NCBI RefSeq assembly: GCF_964355755.1
Contig: NC_092677.1
Coordinates: forward strand, 22,226,101 to 22,290,100
DNA: 64,000 nucleotides
Direction: 5' to 3'
Source of the DNA: Antedon mediterranea
Taxonomy: Eukaryota > Echinodermata > Crinoidea > Comatulida > Antedonidae
Shown here: one piece after another, positions 1 to 12,245 of the stretch
How the letters are laid out: each line of letters starts with the position of its first letter
Position numbering within the stretch: position 1 is the stretch's first letter
The notes under the pieces: generated by a model
Databases searched by the model: none
What the model saw: the letters and a program-made list of their open reading frames with translations, nothing else
What the model was told of the DNA's origin: nothing
Made by a program: the position numbers and the translations under genes

Positions 1-1737
1 CACATCGTCATCGTGTTTATGAATTTATTTATAGCGAACGATATACGCGATGTTTATAATTGTCCGCGTATAAGAATTCATATAAATAAATACATTCCAA
101 TACAACGTATATTATTACTTGTTTATAACTATTATAATAGCTTTTATACGAGTCCGAGGCCTAGCCCTATTAGCGAGCGATTGTTCCAGGGGCGGAAAGT
201 CACTTAGTGACGTTGTGATCGGGCGCGTCGGGCCTAGCTAATATTAATAATATGACCTGAAATAAGCGGCTAACAAGAACTGTTATATACTTGCTTACAA
301 TTGTTTTGTTATTGATGAACAAACAAGCAATTAGATTGAATAACAAATTATTTATTCATTTTTTTGGGGTAAAAACATGTAGCCTACAAACTAGTACTGT
401 ATTAAATATAAATTAATAGTAATATTAAACTAATACAGTATTACTATTAATAAAATATAAAATAGGCCTAACATACAATAAATATTCAATTTTTAAGGTC
501 TACCACATGACAATAACATAATTTACAGAGTATAGTGTAGTAGGTTTGCATTCAACATAACTATTTGTATTGTAATTCATCTAAATCCTCTGCAAACAAC
601 ATACATATTATTATATATTTGTAATTCAACATTTTGTTTTAAATAATTAAATTATAGTATCCACTTCACTTTCAGTTTGAAGTCACAAAGACAAAGAACT
701 CTGCATCATCAACGATTCCTGAAAGTGTCAGAAAAAATAATAAATATTATTTAAAAAAAAATGTTAATGTCTGGTTGTATATATAATTATAATATTATAT
801 GATGACATAAAAGTAAGGCAAATGGAAGCTGTATTTTATTAATTAAATTACAGTATTTACTATTATTATTTATATAATCTAGGCCTACTAGTAGCCTAGC
901 TAGGCATCTATTGAGCCTAATAAATCAAATAATAAATGAAAAATAAAATAATAATATTAATACTGATTGAAAAAAAGTATTTTTGGGGGGGATCAGATCA
1001 CCAGGCTAGGCCGGCCAGGACCAATGATACTCGTAATCAGTACAACTTAACGACTATCGGATCAGCATCAACACAGTACAAAACACGTCTCGCTATCGCC
1101 TATACTGACACACGTGTCTCGCGTTGCCGAAACCACGCTCACAGCTAGAAAATGTACCTACCTTTCGAGGCCTGAGAATACACCAACACATTTTGAACAG
1201 GATAGAAATATATCATACTCGATTAAACTAATATTATTCTTGATAAAACAATTGATTATAATTTTTTTAATTTGTTGGGATGCACCTCCGACTATTCAGA
1301 AAATGGACAACAAAACAGTAGTCAAATCGTACCACATTTATAAATTTCACGAGTCCCGACTTCAGTCGCCGAATGTATTGTATTAGCTTCGGTTTCTTTG
1401 AAGGAAACCGATTGGTTATTCAATTATACTTATTAGGAAATGCTTTTACCATAATAGGTAATGTTGGGCGGTTCTTAAATATTCATGAGAGCTTAAAATA
1501 AAACAGCACTTATTTGCTAGGCGACGAAAAATCGTGGTTTCAGTTTTCAACGATAGGTGGCGCTTCAAAATCGTCAATGCGGAAGTAAGTCGATTTTACA
1601 CGATTTAACGGTCAAAACGCGAAGTGGCTTTCCCACTGTAGAGTATGGTTGTTTTACGCTACAAATATTTCGAAGATTATGGGTAGTATTTTCGTTTCTT
1701 TTGAATATCATTTGGATTCGTCTGGGTAAAACGACCC
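1..1737. other. AT-rich stretch without a recognisable gene
   Basis: I see no coding region, RNA gene or clear repeat in this stretch. The few short open frames have no recognisable domain. A short inverted repeat lies near 1,389-1,412, where CGGTTTC and GAAACCG flank a small loop. The right edge is set by the first 25-bp satellite unit. Confidence 0.6.
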
Positions 1738-2280
1738 CGTTTTGACGTAAGACATCGACACCGATTATACGCAAGACGTCGACCCCGATTTGACGTACAG
1801 ACATCGACCCCGTATTTACGTACAGACATCGACCTAGTTTTTACGTACATACATTGACTCCGTTTAACGTACCGACATCGACCCCGTTTTTACGTACAGA
1901 CATCGACTCCGTTCTTACGTAAAGACATCGACCCCGATTTTACATCGACCTAGTTTTGACGGACATATATCGACCCCGTTTTGACGTACAGACATCGACA
2001 CCGATTTTACGCAAGACGTCGACCCCGATTTGACGTACAGACATCGACCCCGTATTTACGTACAGACATCGACCTAGTTTTTACGTACATACATCGACTC
2101 CGTTTAACGTACCGACATCGACCCCGTTTTTACAAACAGACATCGACTCCGTTCTTATGTAAAGACATCGACCCCGATTTTACGTACAGACAGCGACTCC
2201 GATTTTACGTACAGACATCGAACCCGTTTTGACGTACAGACATCGACACCGATTTTACGCAAAGACAACGACCCCGATTT
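1738..2280 (+). repeat. 25-bp tandem satellite, left array
   Basis: About 21 diverged copies of a 25-bp unit carry the core TACGTACAGACATCGACC followed by a variable part ending in a T-run. A local higher-order copy is visible: the stretch starting near 1,738 recurs about 241 bp later near 1,979. The last about 300 bp closely match 32,870-33,171 and 25,220-25,533. The array ends abruptly at the same base as those two copies, where the 88-bp repeat begins. Open frames through it arise because the consensus unit has no stop in any forward frame. Confidence 0.93.
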
Positions 2281-3050
2281 CTCACACAAAACATCAAAGT
2301 GTACAGAATAGCTTTAAATCGCATTTGGAGACGTTTTAGACCATTTTGTGATTTTCGAAAAAACATGTTAACATAAAAACATCAAAGTGTACAGAATAGC
2401 TTCAAATCGCATTTGGAAACGTTTTAGACCATTTTGTGCATTTCGAAAAACTGTTTAACATAAAAACACCAAAGTGCTTAGAATAGCTTCAAATCGCATT
2501 TGGAGACGTCTTAGACCATTTTGTGCATTTCGATGAAACTTGGTTACACAAAAACATCAAAGTGCTTAAAATCACATTAGACACCGTTTTAGACCATTTT
2601 GAGCATTTCGATAAAACTTTTCACACAAAACATCAAAGAGCACAAAATAGCTTAATATGGTATTTGAAAACGTTTTAGACCATTTTCAGCATTTCAATAA
2701 AACTTTTTCACACAAAACATCAAAGTGTACAGAATAGATTCAAATCGCATTTGAAGACGTTTTAGACCATTTTGTGCATTTCGAAAAAAACTTGTTAACA
2801 TAAAAACACCAAAGTGCCTAGAATAGCTTCAAATAGCATTTGGAGACGTTTTAGACCATTTTGTGGTTTTCGAAAGAACTTGTTAACATAAAAACACCAA
2901 AGTGCTAAGGATACCTTCAAATCGCATTTGGAGACGTTTTAGACAATTTTGTGCATTTCGATGAAACTTGGTTACACAAAAACATCAAAGTGCTAAAATC
3001 ACATTAGAAACCGTTTTAGACCATTTTGAGCATTTTGATGAAACTTTTCA
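2281..3050 (+). repeat. 88-bp tandem repeat array, forward orientation
   Basis: Roughly nine copies of an approximately 88-bp unit carry the landmarks ACATCAAAGTGTACAGAATAG, CAAATCGCATTTGGAGACG and TTTTAGACCATTTTG. Some units are shortened, for example those where TTAAAATCACATTAGA replaces the CGCATTTGG segment. It follows the 25-bp array and passes into the 186-bp array without unique sequence between. The same order and the same junctions occur at 33,171-33,932. Confidence 0.92.
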
Positions 3051-4575
3051 CATAATAATTTTTTAATTTTATAGAATGGAAATTTTGACCATTTTTAGAA
3101 AAAAAATCCTATGGTCTCCCGCAGCGAAATTTTCAAAAAATCGCCAAATTTCGACCCTTTTATTTTTTTACATAACTAGATACGATGGCTCTATAAGATG
3201 ATGCTAACCCAATATATTTGCATAAATGCCAATATTATAGCATAATTATTGAATTTTAAAAAGTGGACATTTTGACAATTTTTCGAAAAAATTCCTTCCG
3301 CAGGGAAATTTTCGCAAAAATGGCCAAATTTCAAACCTTTTATTTTTTGACATAACTAGTTACTATGGCTCTATAAAATAATGTTAGCACAATATATTTG
3401 CAAAAATGGAAATATTATAGCATCATTTTTGAATTTTAAAAAGTGGAAATTGTTTCCATTTTTCAATAAAATTCCACTGGTCCCCCGCAGAAAAAATTTT
3501 CGAAAATTGCCGAATTTCGACACTTTTATTTTTTGATGTAACTAGTTACTATGGCTATATAAGATGATGTTAACACAATATGTGCATAAATGGCAATATT
3601 ATAGCATAATTATTGAATTTTAAAAAATGGAAAATTTTTCCATTTTTACTATGGCTCTATAAGATGATGTTAGCACAATATATTTGCATAAATGGCAATA
3701 TTATAGCATACTTTTTTAATTTTAAACAATGGAAATTTTGACAATTTTTCGAAAAAAAAAATCCTATGGTCCCCCGCAGCGAAATTTTCGAAAAATCGCC
3801 AAATTTCGACCCTTTTATTTGTTGACATAACTAGTTACGATGGCTCTATAAGATGATGCTAACACAATATATCTGCATAAATGCCAATATAATAGCATAA
3901 TTATTGAATTTTAAAAAGAGGAAATATTGGACATTTTTCGAAAAAATTCCTATGGTCCCCCGCAGGGAAATTTTCGCAAAAATGGAAAAATTTCAAACCT
4001 TTTATTTTTTGACATAACTAGTTACTATGGCTCTATAAAATAATGTTAGCACAATATATTTGCAAAAATGGCAATATTATAGCATAATTTTTTAATTTTA
4101 AAAAGTGGAAATTGTTTCCATTTATCAATAAAATTCCACTGGTCCCCCGCAGAAAAAATTTTCGAAAATTGCCGAATTTCGACACTTTAATTTTTTGATG
4201 TAACTAGTTACTATGGCTCTATAAGATGATGTTAACACAATATGTGCATAAATGGCAATATTATAGCATAATTATTGAATTTTAAAAAGTGGAAAATTTT
4301 TCCATTTTTACTATGGCTCTATAAGATGATGTTAGCACAATATATTTGCATAAATGGCAATATTATAGCATAATTTTTGAATTTTAAAAAGTGGAAATTA
4401 TAATAACAACTTTATTTAAAAACGGATGCAACACTTGAATCACCATATTGGTGTTTTTCACAAGGCCGTTACTTACTACAAAACTATTTATACTATTAAA
4501 TTAAATTAAATTAAATTGTTTCCATTTTTCAATAAAATTCCGATGGTCCCCCGCAGAAAAAATTTTCGATAATTT
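3051..4575 (+). repeat. About 186-bp AT-rich satellite, left array
   Basis: Around eight full or partial copies carry a unit of roughly 180-187 bp. Landmarks are a GC-rich island GGTCCCCCGCAGG, the phrase GACATAACTAGTTACTATGG, then CTCTATAAGATGATGTTAGC and GGCAATATTATAGCATAATT. Truncated units occur, such as one starting near 3,645. The entry junction from the 88-bp repeat is the same sequence as at 33,932. The array stops near 4,575 in unique sequence, so this copy lacks the inverted 88-bp arm seen at the right-hand locus. Confidence 0.92.
4399..4512 (+). mobile_element. Short 5'-truncated retroelement tail inserted in satellite
   Basis: About 113 bp of foreign sequence interrupts a 186-bp unit exactly inside the phrase GTGGAAATT/GTTTCC. 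It ends in a pentanucleotide run of about four TTAAA/AAATT copies and carries a small palindrome, CACCATATTGGTG. Flanking GAAATT/AAATT copies resemble a short target-site duplication. A LINE or LINE-dependent SINE 3' end is the simplest reading. The family is not recognised. Confidence 0.55.
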
Positions 4576-6204
4576 CTTTGTTAGTTATCAACCTAGGGGT
4601 TAAATTTTTAGGAAAACATTGGTTTATTTTTTATATAAATTATATGTGCAGAAATTCGTTCTTCTAGCCTCAGATCATTCCTGAAGTTAGACATAAATCA
4701 CCCAAATTAGTATTAAGTAATTAAATGGATAGTAGATGAAGTACAGTACCAATACATGTTTCAGGAGGACACTTCATGTTAAAGGTGATAATTTTACCAC
4801 GATGAAATGTATTCAATTACCAGGTTGAAGTATAGTGGAAACACTACTACTGTATATGGCAATTTAAATGTACTCATATAGAACACAGTCAGTTCTACCA
4901 AGGTTAGAGGTGTGCCACAATTTGAGATAAGTGGACACATGACTTTTTCAATAGTAAATTCATTACCAGCATTATAAATAAAATGTTAAAAAGATGAGAA
5001 TGCAAGTAAATATCAGATTCATAGTCCTCATTGTACACAATGATTTTCTACTATCACATATCAAAATATAAAATAATCATATAGCCTTTAATGAATTTAC
5101 ATGGAGGTCTATCCAAATAAAAATATTCAAAATGTCCCTGCCAGTTTGCGTTCAAGAGTACAACCTGCTTAGTTTTTAATATGAGTACTGCTTTCTATAC
5201 ACATAACTTTGATTTCTGAAAAAAAAAATCTCTGTAATAATGTACTTTAATTACTGTAATAATCAAGGCATAGATTATGTTGACCAGACCAGTGAGAGGA
5301 CGATCGACTGTACAGTACTAACATAAGTCCTCTAGGAGGATACAACTTATTTCTTGTCTACAAAGTGTGCAGTAGTATGCTAATAGTACTATTATTAGAT
5401 TAGGTATTTGGAGTAGTTTGGAGAGATACATCTATTTATAAGAGAGTACTTTACATTTATAGATATAATACCAATAGGTACCATGTATTGGGATGCAATT
5501 CAACAGTTATGAATAAAAAAAACTCTGTATGCTTTTTTCTGGCTGTGAAATATACAATTGTTAAATTAAAAAGAAAATTTAGGGTGATAATCCCAGTATT
5601 TACAGTCTAACTTTGATTTCTATGCAACAATCGGCATAAACGATTTTTTAATTAACAGGTATAAAAGCAAATTAAAAGCCCTACGTACTCTGTATGTTGG
5701 AGGAAACAAGCATAAGTGCAAATAAATCCTTGTCCACAGGATGTAATTCACTATTTGGAATCAGTAGTACACGACTGTGTTGGACCATAATGTGGTCCAG
5801 GTTGACGGGCCAGGAATGATGGTAGTGCCCAGTATACAGTGTAGTTTAGCCTCAAGGCAATACCATGTAGCTGGATTAGCTTTGAGAAATACACTAGAGA
5901 TTTCATGAGTTTTGGTGTGTGATGATTCAGTTTGATAATTTGTGCTGTGAAAATAAAATTGTTGAATTATAAAGAAAATATTGTAAAATATAACAAGGAA
6001 GTTATACTATAGTATAATTAAGGGGTAACCGTAAAATATATAATAATAATAAATGCAATGGGAATTACTATTACTAATATTATGTATACAATACAATATT
6101 ACAGTTAAATTCATAGGTTGATATTATTTTATTATTATAAGGAAATCGGTTTTAGAATGAGAAAAAAACCGTCCCAACCTAGATTTGAACCCAGCTATCA
6201 ATAA
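4576..6204. other. No gene seen
   Basis: This is AT-rich single-copy-looking sequence. I see no coding exon with convincing splice sites, no RNA gene and no tandem repeat. A small palindrome, TCCTCTAGGAGGA, lies near 5,327. Confidence 0.5.
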
Positions 6205-6330
6205 AGCTATAAAGCTATTGGTATGAGTTGACCAATTATTTGGGTACGAGTTAGCCAAGTTTGGTACGAGTTGACATGGGTACGGATAAAGATCAACCCG
6301 TACCCCCATGCCAACTCGTTCCCATCCCAT
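6205..6330. repeat. Small minisatellite/foldback with TACGAGTTGAC units
   Basis: Three or more loose direct copies of a phrase like GGTACGAGTTGACC are followed by an inverted version (ACCCGTACCC then CCAACTCGT), so the stretch can fold on itself. Sequence related to it, in the opposite orientation, lies at 12,150-12,245 and shares the phrase CCAATTATTTGG. It may be a tiny non-autonomous element or the end of a larger one. Confidence 0.5.
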
Positions 6331-6599
6331 AGTAGAATACTACTTACATGTTAGTTTAGCCTAGCTGGGCTAACCTACCTCACCTCTCACATGCCCTTCT
6401 GAAAAAAACGCGACCGAAATTACTGGAACCCTACCCTAGCCTACTAGACCTAGTCCTAGGCTTAGGCCTAGTAGATAGTAGTGATACGTAGTACCATGGA
6501 ACTATAATAAATGGTAGACGTATTAGTACTGTGTAGTATATGCTAACACGTCTGGCTCTACGAGGCCTTTTTTTTTTTTTTTATTCAGTATATTACACA

Positions 6600-6643
6600 G
6601 AGGCGCCTTACAAGATGAAACCATCTTAGCTTCAAGGCGCCTC
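6600..6643 (-). other. 3'-UTR stem-loop of the LINE
   Basis: A perfect 10-bp outer stem (GAGGCGCCTT with AAGGCGCCTC) encloses a 6-bp inner stem (AAGATG with CATCTT). It lies about 20-30 bases before the poly(A). In L2/CR1-type elements a 3' stem-loop is bound by the element's own reverse transcriptase to prime on the target. That role is inferred here from position and shape. Confidence 0.7.
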
Positions 6644-6684
6644 AGATTAACAATTACAACATTTTAAAACAACTAACAGAAACA

Positions 6685-9600
6685 TCAATTAAATCTTCCA
6701 GAATTAACAAGAAATTGTTGTACATAATAAAATAATAAAGCATTTTCACAATTCGAAAGAAGATCGGAACCAAAAATATAAATTTCACTTAAAAATGTTA
6801 AATTAAATGTTAAAGAAAAATCCTTGGCTAAGATATCCTCAATAATTGAGTTAGCGCTTACAAGTAGAATATCTCTTTGTGTATTATAATTAGGGCAGTA
6901 ACATAAGAAATGAAGCGGATTCTCAACATTAAAGCCACAAGTACAATTTGGATTGTCCCGAAGTCCATGTAAGAATAAATGTGAATTGAGACAGCTGAAA
7001 CCAAGTCGGATTCTAGTGTGAATTTGGTTAATCTTCTTATCACCTGTATCATAATAAGAACGTTTTTTTGTTTCAAACAAATTGGATTTCAGTAGCAATT
7101 TTTTAAACTCAACAAGAAATGAGGAATTTTTTATTTCATTATTTAACTCATTCCAATGTGTTATAATAGATGGGACAAAAGATAAACGATATGATGTGGT
7201 CTTACAAAATGGAATTATTATATTTCGGATGTTACGCAAGTTATAAACTTCAATATTGTCAGAAAAATTAAATAAGGAGTAAAGATACACTGGTGTTAAC
7301 TTATGAATAATTTTAAAAAACAGTATTAGGTTAAGAAATTTTCTACGTTTTTCCAATGATAACCAGCCTAATTCTTGTCTTAATTCCACGCACCAGTACA
7401 TATTCTACCTGCAGAAATCTGGATATTTTCTAGTTCATCACTTAATTTATCTGGAATATTACACCAAACAGGAGCTGCATATTCCATTAATGGTCTAACG
7501 TGTGATATGTAAATGTGACAGAGAGCCTGTCGAGGTAGAATATGTTTGACACGACGTAGCATATTTAAAGATAAAGACGCTTTGTTAATTACAGATTGGA
7601 TATGGGAATCCCACTTGAGTTTTGCATTAAGCATTACACCAAGATGCCTATGATCATTTACAAATTGTAGATTTACATTATTGAAATTTAAACTAACATA
7701 GTTATCTAAATGTTTACGTGTAAACAGTATAGCTTTCGTTTTGTTAGCATTGAATGTTACTTTCCATTTTTTTGCCCAATTATAAATGACATTAAGATCA
7801 CCATTTAATTTTTGTTCTGAAATATTACGATCTGTACAAATATCATATAACGAAGTATCATCTGCATATAAACTAATATTAGATTTGATATTATCAACCA
7901 TATCATTTATGAATACAATAAATAAAAATGGACCCAAAACAGATCCTTGGGGTACTCCTGCTGTAATGGTCACCCAAGGACTGGTAGTTCCTTCAATAAT
8001 AACACGTTGCTCACGTGAGTTTAAGTAACTTTGGAACCATTTTAGAAGAGTGCCATTAATTCCATATTGATTTAATTTGTATATAATCCCATTATGCCAA
8101 ACTTTATGGAAGGCTTTGGAAATATCCAAAAATACCGAGATTACTTCTTTCCTTAAATCTAAAGCTCTATTAAATGTATCTATAAGATAAAGAAGTTGAT
8201 ACGTTGTCGAGTCACCTGGTGTAAAACCAGATTGGAATTGAGTAAGAAGTTTATTATCCACAAAGTATTTATATACTATATCAAAAACTAGTTGGAAAGT
8301 ATGGATATAGGGCGGTAGTTCTCAATAAGGGATTTATTGCCTTTTTTATGCAGAGGAATGACATTTGATTTTTTCCATTCCACAGGAAAATATCCTTGGC
8401 TTATGCAGAAGTTATAAAGCTTTGTCAAATGGGGTGCAATAATTTCAGCAGATTCTTTTAGTATGATACTGTGAATTTCATCAGGTCCCATCGCCTTGTT
8501 TTTATCCAGCATAGTTAATAATTTCATGATCTCATCAACAGATAATTTGAGAGTTGAGAGTCTCGATGCAGTTCTATATGTGAAGTCCGAAGGAAAATCA
8601 TCATGATTAGGAATAAACGATTGAGATTTAAAATAATTGTTAAACGCTTTAACTTTCTCACTATTTAAAGTTAGGACATCATCGTTTAATTTGATTGGAG
8701 GAATCTTATAATATTGTTTGGAATTACAAACTGAATTTATGGTAGACCACCAAGTTTTTGAATCACAGTTTTTATTCATTAATAAATCAAATTGTTTATC
8801 CAAAAAAGTTTGTTTAGCTTTTCTTATTGCTTTAACAACTTTTGCGCGAATTTTCTTAAAACGTTTCATATGCGAATTTGAGTTATTTCGAGTGGAATGG
8901 GCGCGATTTCTTTTGCGAATAAGAGTTCTAATATGAGCATTAATCCAAGGCTTGTCATTAGGACGCACAGTTATAATTTTAGATATATAGTTATCAACAC
9001 AATTATTAAATAAGTCAATCCAATTTATGACAAACATCTTCAACCTTTGAAGATGAATAAACTTCTTCCCAATTTACAGAATTAAGAGCATTACGATATA
9101 AATTAAAATCAGTTTTTTCAAAAAGATATATTTTACGATTGTATGGCTTGTCCCGTGTGATACGAATATCAATATTTGCATATACTGGACTGTGATCACA
9201 ATTTAAAAGTGGGCACAATGCACCAAAATCATTAATATATACATTTTGACTAGTAACTATATGGTCAATACAAGACCGTTGGTCTTTTATGCAACGTGTT
9301 GGCATATTGATGTGTTGAGTTAAACCGTTTTGTTGTAAAAATTCGTAAAATGATTTTACAAATCTATTTGTGTTTCCAGCATTGTACCAGTTGTTATTTT
9401 GAGCATTCATATCGCCCATCATTAAAGTTAAGCTGTGTCGAGACAAAACAAAGTTATTAGTACTGTTTTGAAAATAGTCAAGTAGATCCTGATCAGATTG
9501 AACATCACTTTGTGGTGGCCTATAACATACATAAGTCAAAATCGTCCAGTTTGAAACTTGTATTTCACACCTTATCACATCTGACAAGAGATCATTACAA

Positions 9601-9965
9601 ATATGGGAATCAACTAAGTGTATAGAATTAGATATGTAAAGAGCACATCCGCCGCCATGGCGGTTTCTATCATTTCTAATAGGTTCTTGATAACCGTCTA
9701 GTAAAATGTCATGGTTCAAGATAGTTTGATCTAGCCATGTTTCTGTTAAAGCAATAATATCATAGTTATTTAAATTTGCTAGGTGTTGAATTTCAGCTAG
9801 TTTACCTGGAACGATTAGACTACGTATGTTAATATGGCAAACTGTAAACTGTTCCGGACCAGGATTTGGATGTATATCGCCGCACAATAAAAGCATGCAC
9901 ATTAGAATACTTAATTTGATAGCAACATTATTACGCCCCAAATTTATGATAAATAAATTATCCAT
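6685..9965 (-). pseudogene. LINE ORF2: 2A-like leader, APE endonuclease, reverse transcriptase (frameshifted)
   Basis: Four overlapping or adjacent open stretches (9,965-9,015; 9,043-8,288; 8,261-7,380; 7,401-6,685) lie in different frames and together form one ORF2. The first has a hydrophobic start and then GDIHPNPGP at residues 29-37, a 2A-like motif. The APE endonuclease follows, with TETW (E75), GDMN (D185, N187), SCIDHI (D234) and CDH (D257, H258). The reverse transcriptase shows NYRPISIL, FLDISKAF, GVPQGSVLGP and YADD. The last part carries a Cys/His cluster (CTCG, then HFLCYCP), common at LINE C-termini. There are frameshifts near 9,030, 8,275 and 7,390. All catalytic motifs are still readable, so decay looks fairly recent. 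Confidence 0.88.
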
Positions 9966-10159
9966 TATCAGTAAAAAAAATAAGTAAAGTACTCACTTTA
10001 AAAACGCTAGCACATATGAGAACACTTAGCCAAACGAACATAGTAAACATTGAAATAAAAACAAGAGAACACGTTTTTGCTATCTAAAATCAACAAATAA
10101 TGGTCATATTCCGTCGGTAAGAAACGAACTGTTAATGACACCGCACAGCCTAAACGTTC

Positions 10160-10729
10160 TTAATGTTCAGCAATCAGTCGTTCAAAATCATTTTCATTCT
10201 TGATATGCTTGGGTTTTTCTTCACCTTTACACAGGGCCCATATCTTGCATCTGTTAGTCCAGGCACGTTGAACTCCATCATGGTGTCTTACCTTCCAAAA
10301 GAGATTGAAATTTGCTTTTGTTAAGTCTTCCGAGATATAAACCGGCATACCCTTCAGTTTGGATTTGGCTGCAAACACATTGTTACGGGTCCTGATTGAA
10401 TTGAACCGAACAATTATTGGCCTAGGCTTGTCAGTAATAGGACCGATTCGATGAGATACTTCAATATCGTCGGACTTGAAAGTGATACCCATTTTGTCGC
10501 GAATAACCTCCGCCACCAAATCATCAGTTGACTTTGTCGAGTCCTGTAAACCGTAGAATCTAAGGTTATTGCGACGTGAATATTGTTCTAAATAGTCCAA
10601 TCTGGTTTCAATATTACTGATTTGCTCCTGCAGCTTATCAAATGCTTTGTTTAATGTCTCAGTAATAGAAGTAGTCAGCTCCTGAAGCAAGTCTTTCTTC
10701 AGCTTATCAACATCTAACTTCGGGGCCAT
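10160..10729 (-). CDS. LINE ORF1 protein (coiled coil plus RRM-like, L1-ORF1p type)
   Basis: This is an intact 189-residue frame. Residues about 5-52 form a heptad-rich coiled coil rich in Leu, Glu and Lys, which in this family trimerises. The segment RRNNLRFYGL begins the RRM-like nucleic-acid-binding domain. It is followed by the conserved SHRIG and RPIIVRF segments and then a C-terminal domain with VYISEDLTKAN. Such proteins coat the element RNA and act as nucleic-acid chaperones. The Met start at 10,729 begins directly before the coiled coil and no upstream in-frame extension is evident. It is the upstream partner of the ORF2 at 9,965-6,685. Unlike ORF2 it has no frameshift, though it is shorter than vertebrate L1 ORF1p. 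Confidence 0.82.
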   Translation of the reverse strand: MAPKLDVDKLKKDLLQELTTSITETLNKAFDKLQEQISNIETRLDYLEQYSRRNNLRFYGLQDSTKSTDDLVAEVIRDKMGITFKSDDIEVSHRIGPITDKPRPIIVRFNSIRTRNNVFAAKSKLKGMPVYISEDLTKANFNLFWKVRHHDGVQRAWTNRCKIWALCKGEEKPKHIKNENDFERLIAEH

Positions 10730-10795
10730 GATTACACTTGCTTTTATACAGTACCACCACTGTTTTACATATCAGGTCACAATCACAGCTGGTAA

Positions 10796-11249
10796 TTTCG
10801 GCCAAATTTACTAATTTGCATAAGTGACGCAGATGTTTGGAAACCTTATTGATGGATTTTGATTTGCATATGGCTAGCACAGTAATAGTTAACCTTGCAG
10901 TGCTTTCAACGGCGAGCCAATGGCAATAGATGCGGTATCATGGGGGTAAAATACTCACTGCTTATTGACACCGACAGAGCATTGACCATCATCTTTAAAA
11001 GTTTACATGATAAGTCCTAGATGCTATTTACGATGATAATGATACAATCAGGAAAAAACAAAGATAAATGTCTCTTTGAAAGGTGAAAATCGAGAGCAAA
11101 AAAGTTGTACGTGCTCACTCACCCAATGTCTCTCATAGGATGGCTTTTTATGCTCATAGGATGGCTTTTTTGGGCGTCCCAATGTAGGCCTATGCCTATA
11201 GCTAGGACAGATTTCCCATTCCTGCAGGCCTTTAGCCTATGCTCTAGTA
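10796..11249. other. No gene seen; LINE 5' flank
   Basis: No coding or RNA feature is recognisable. A tandem pair of an 18-19-bp phrase (CTCATAGGATGGCTTTTT twice) lies near 11,130-11,170. Part of this stretch may still belong to the LINE 5' UTR. Confidence 0.4.
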
Positions 11250-12150
11250 GGGCGGCCGGGTGGCGATTTTTTTTTTCGTACATAAGTAAACATGAATAAT
11301 TCTTTAGTTAAATTTTTTGTTCCGTGTGTACCCAATCGTATAGCAACAAGTGATTACAACTGCGATACGATTCTTTCTAGGCCTAGGATTCTAGGTCAAT
11401 TCATGTGATTGCCTTCGCGCACTCTTCTTCACACACACACTAACCTATGCAAAATGTGTCGAGGCTAATCGACAGCTAGGCAAGACATTCAACTAAGTAG
11501 TAATTAGACATAGCCCATAGAAAGCTTAGACCCACAAGAAGAATGTGTATAATTTGTGTACTGTAATTTTTTAATTCTGCTATTTTATTATCAAACAATA
11601 TGCATGTACTCAAATGAACTTTAAAAATGCGCGTTACATTATGAGCACATGAGATGGAAAGATTAGAACCACGAGAATAAAAAATGTATTTTTGTGTAAT
11701 GTAATTGTTTAATTTTGCTGACTTTTTACTCGGACTGTGTCATACCTATAACTACACACACACCCAGACAGACTAATAGAATAGACATGGGCTTTAGAGA
11801 CTAATAATTAGGCCTAATAGTATTAATAGAAACTATAATTTTAACACGTAATTCTTTAGTAATACATTATATTAAAAACACTATCATAAACTAAAGGCTG
11901 ATTATTTCGACAATCCACACAAAACGCCGCTATTCTTTTATGAAATCGCACGCCGCAACCACAGCGGCGGAGATATAGGCCTAGAATCGTATCGCAGTTG
12001 TGTCGTGTAATCATTTCTTGTTGCTATACACTTGGGTGCACACGGAACAAGAAAATTTAACTGATGAATTATTCATGTTTATTTTGTGACGTTTCATTAA
12101 GGGGTCCCCAACTTATGTACGAAAAAAAAAATCGCGGCCGGGTGTACCCT
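11250..12150. mobile_element. Foldback DNA element, about 145-165-bp inverted arms
   Basis: The left arm (about 11,250-11,395) reappears reverse-complemented at about 11,980-12,148. Matching landmarks in order are GGCCGGG, the T-run next to CGTACATAAGT, CATGAATAATTC, GTTAAATTTT, TTGTTCCGTGTG, TATAGCAACAAG, CAACTGCGATACGATTCT and TAGG. One arm has an extra about 25 bp near 12,085-12,110. The about 580-bp centre shows no transposase. It is a non-autonomous foldback or MITE-like element. The superfamily and target duplication are not determined. Confidence 0.72.
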
Positions 12151-12245
12151 GGTCGATTCACCCCTGGTCGACTCGTACCCATTCCAACTCGTACTTAACT
12201 TCCTACCCTAAACTCGTATCCAACCAAATAATTGGTTGATTTCCC
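12150..12245. repeat. Relic of TACGAGTTGAC-type minisatellite
   Basis: Repeated phrases CTGGTCGA, ACTCGTACCC, CAACTCGTAC and ACTCGTATCC are degenerate copies of one unit and end in CCAAATAATTGG. Related sequence in the opposite orientation is at 6,205-6,330. Confidence 0.45.

Larger units (their letters stand above)
6568..10795 (-). mobile_element. CR1/L2-type non-LTR retrotransposon, near full length, decayed
   Basis: Read on the minus strand this element has a short 5' leader, ORF1 (10,729-10,160), a 195-bp gap, ORF2 (9,965 to about 6,685), a short 3' UTR with a strong hairpin, and a 15-base poly(A) (seen as T at 6,568-6,582). The order ORF1, then APE-type endonuclease plus reverse transcriptase, is standard for the CR1/L2/Jockey group. 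The 5' end is not exactly fixed, and I could not find a convincing target-site duplication. ORF2 carries three frameshifts, so this copy cannot move on its own. The exact clade (CR1, L2, Crack, Rex1) needs a phylogeny. Confidence 0.85.
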
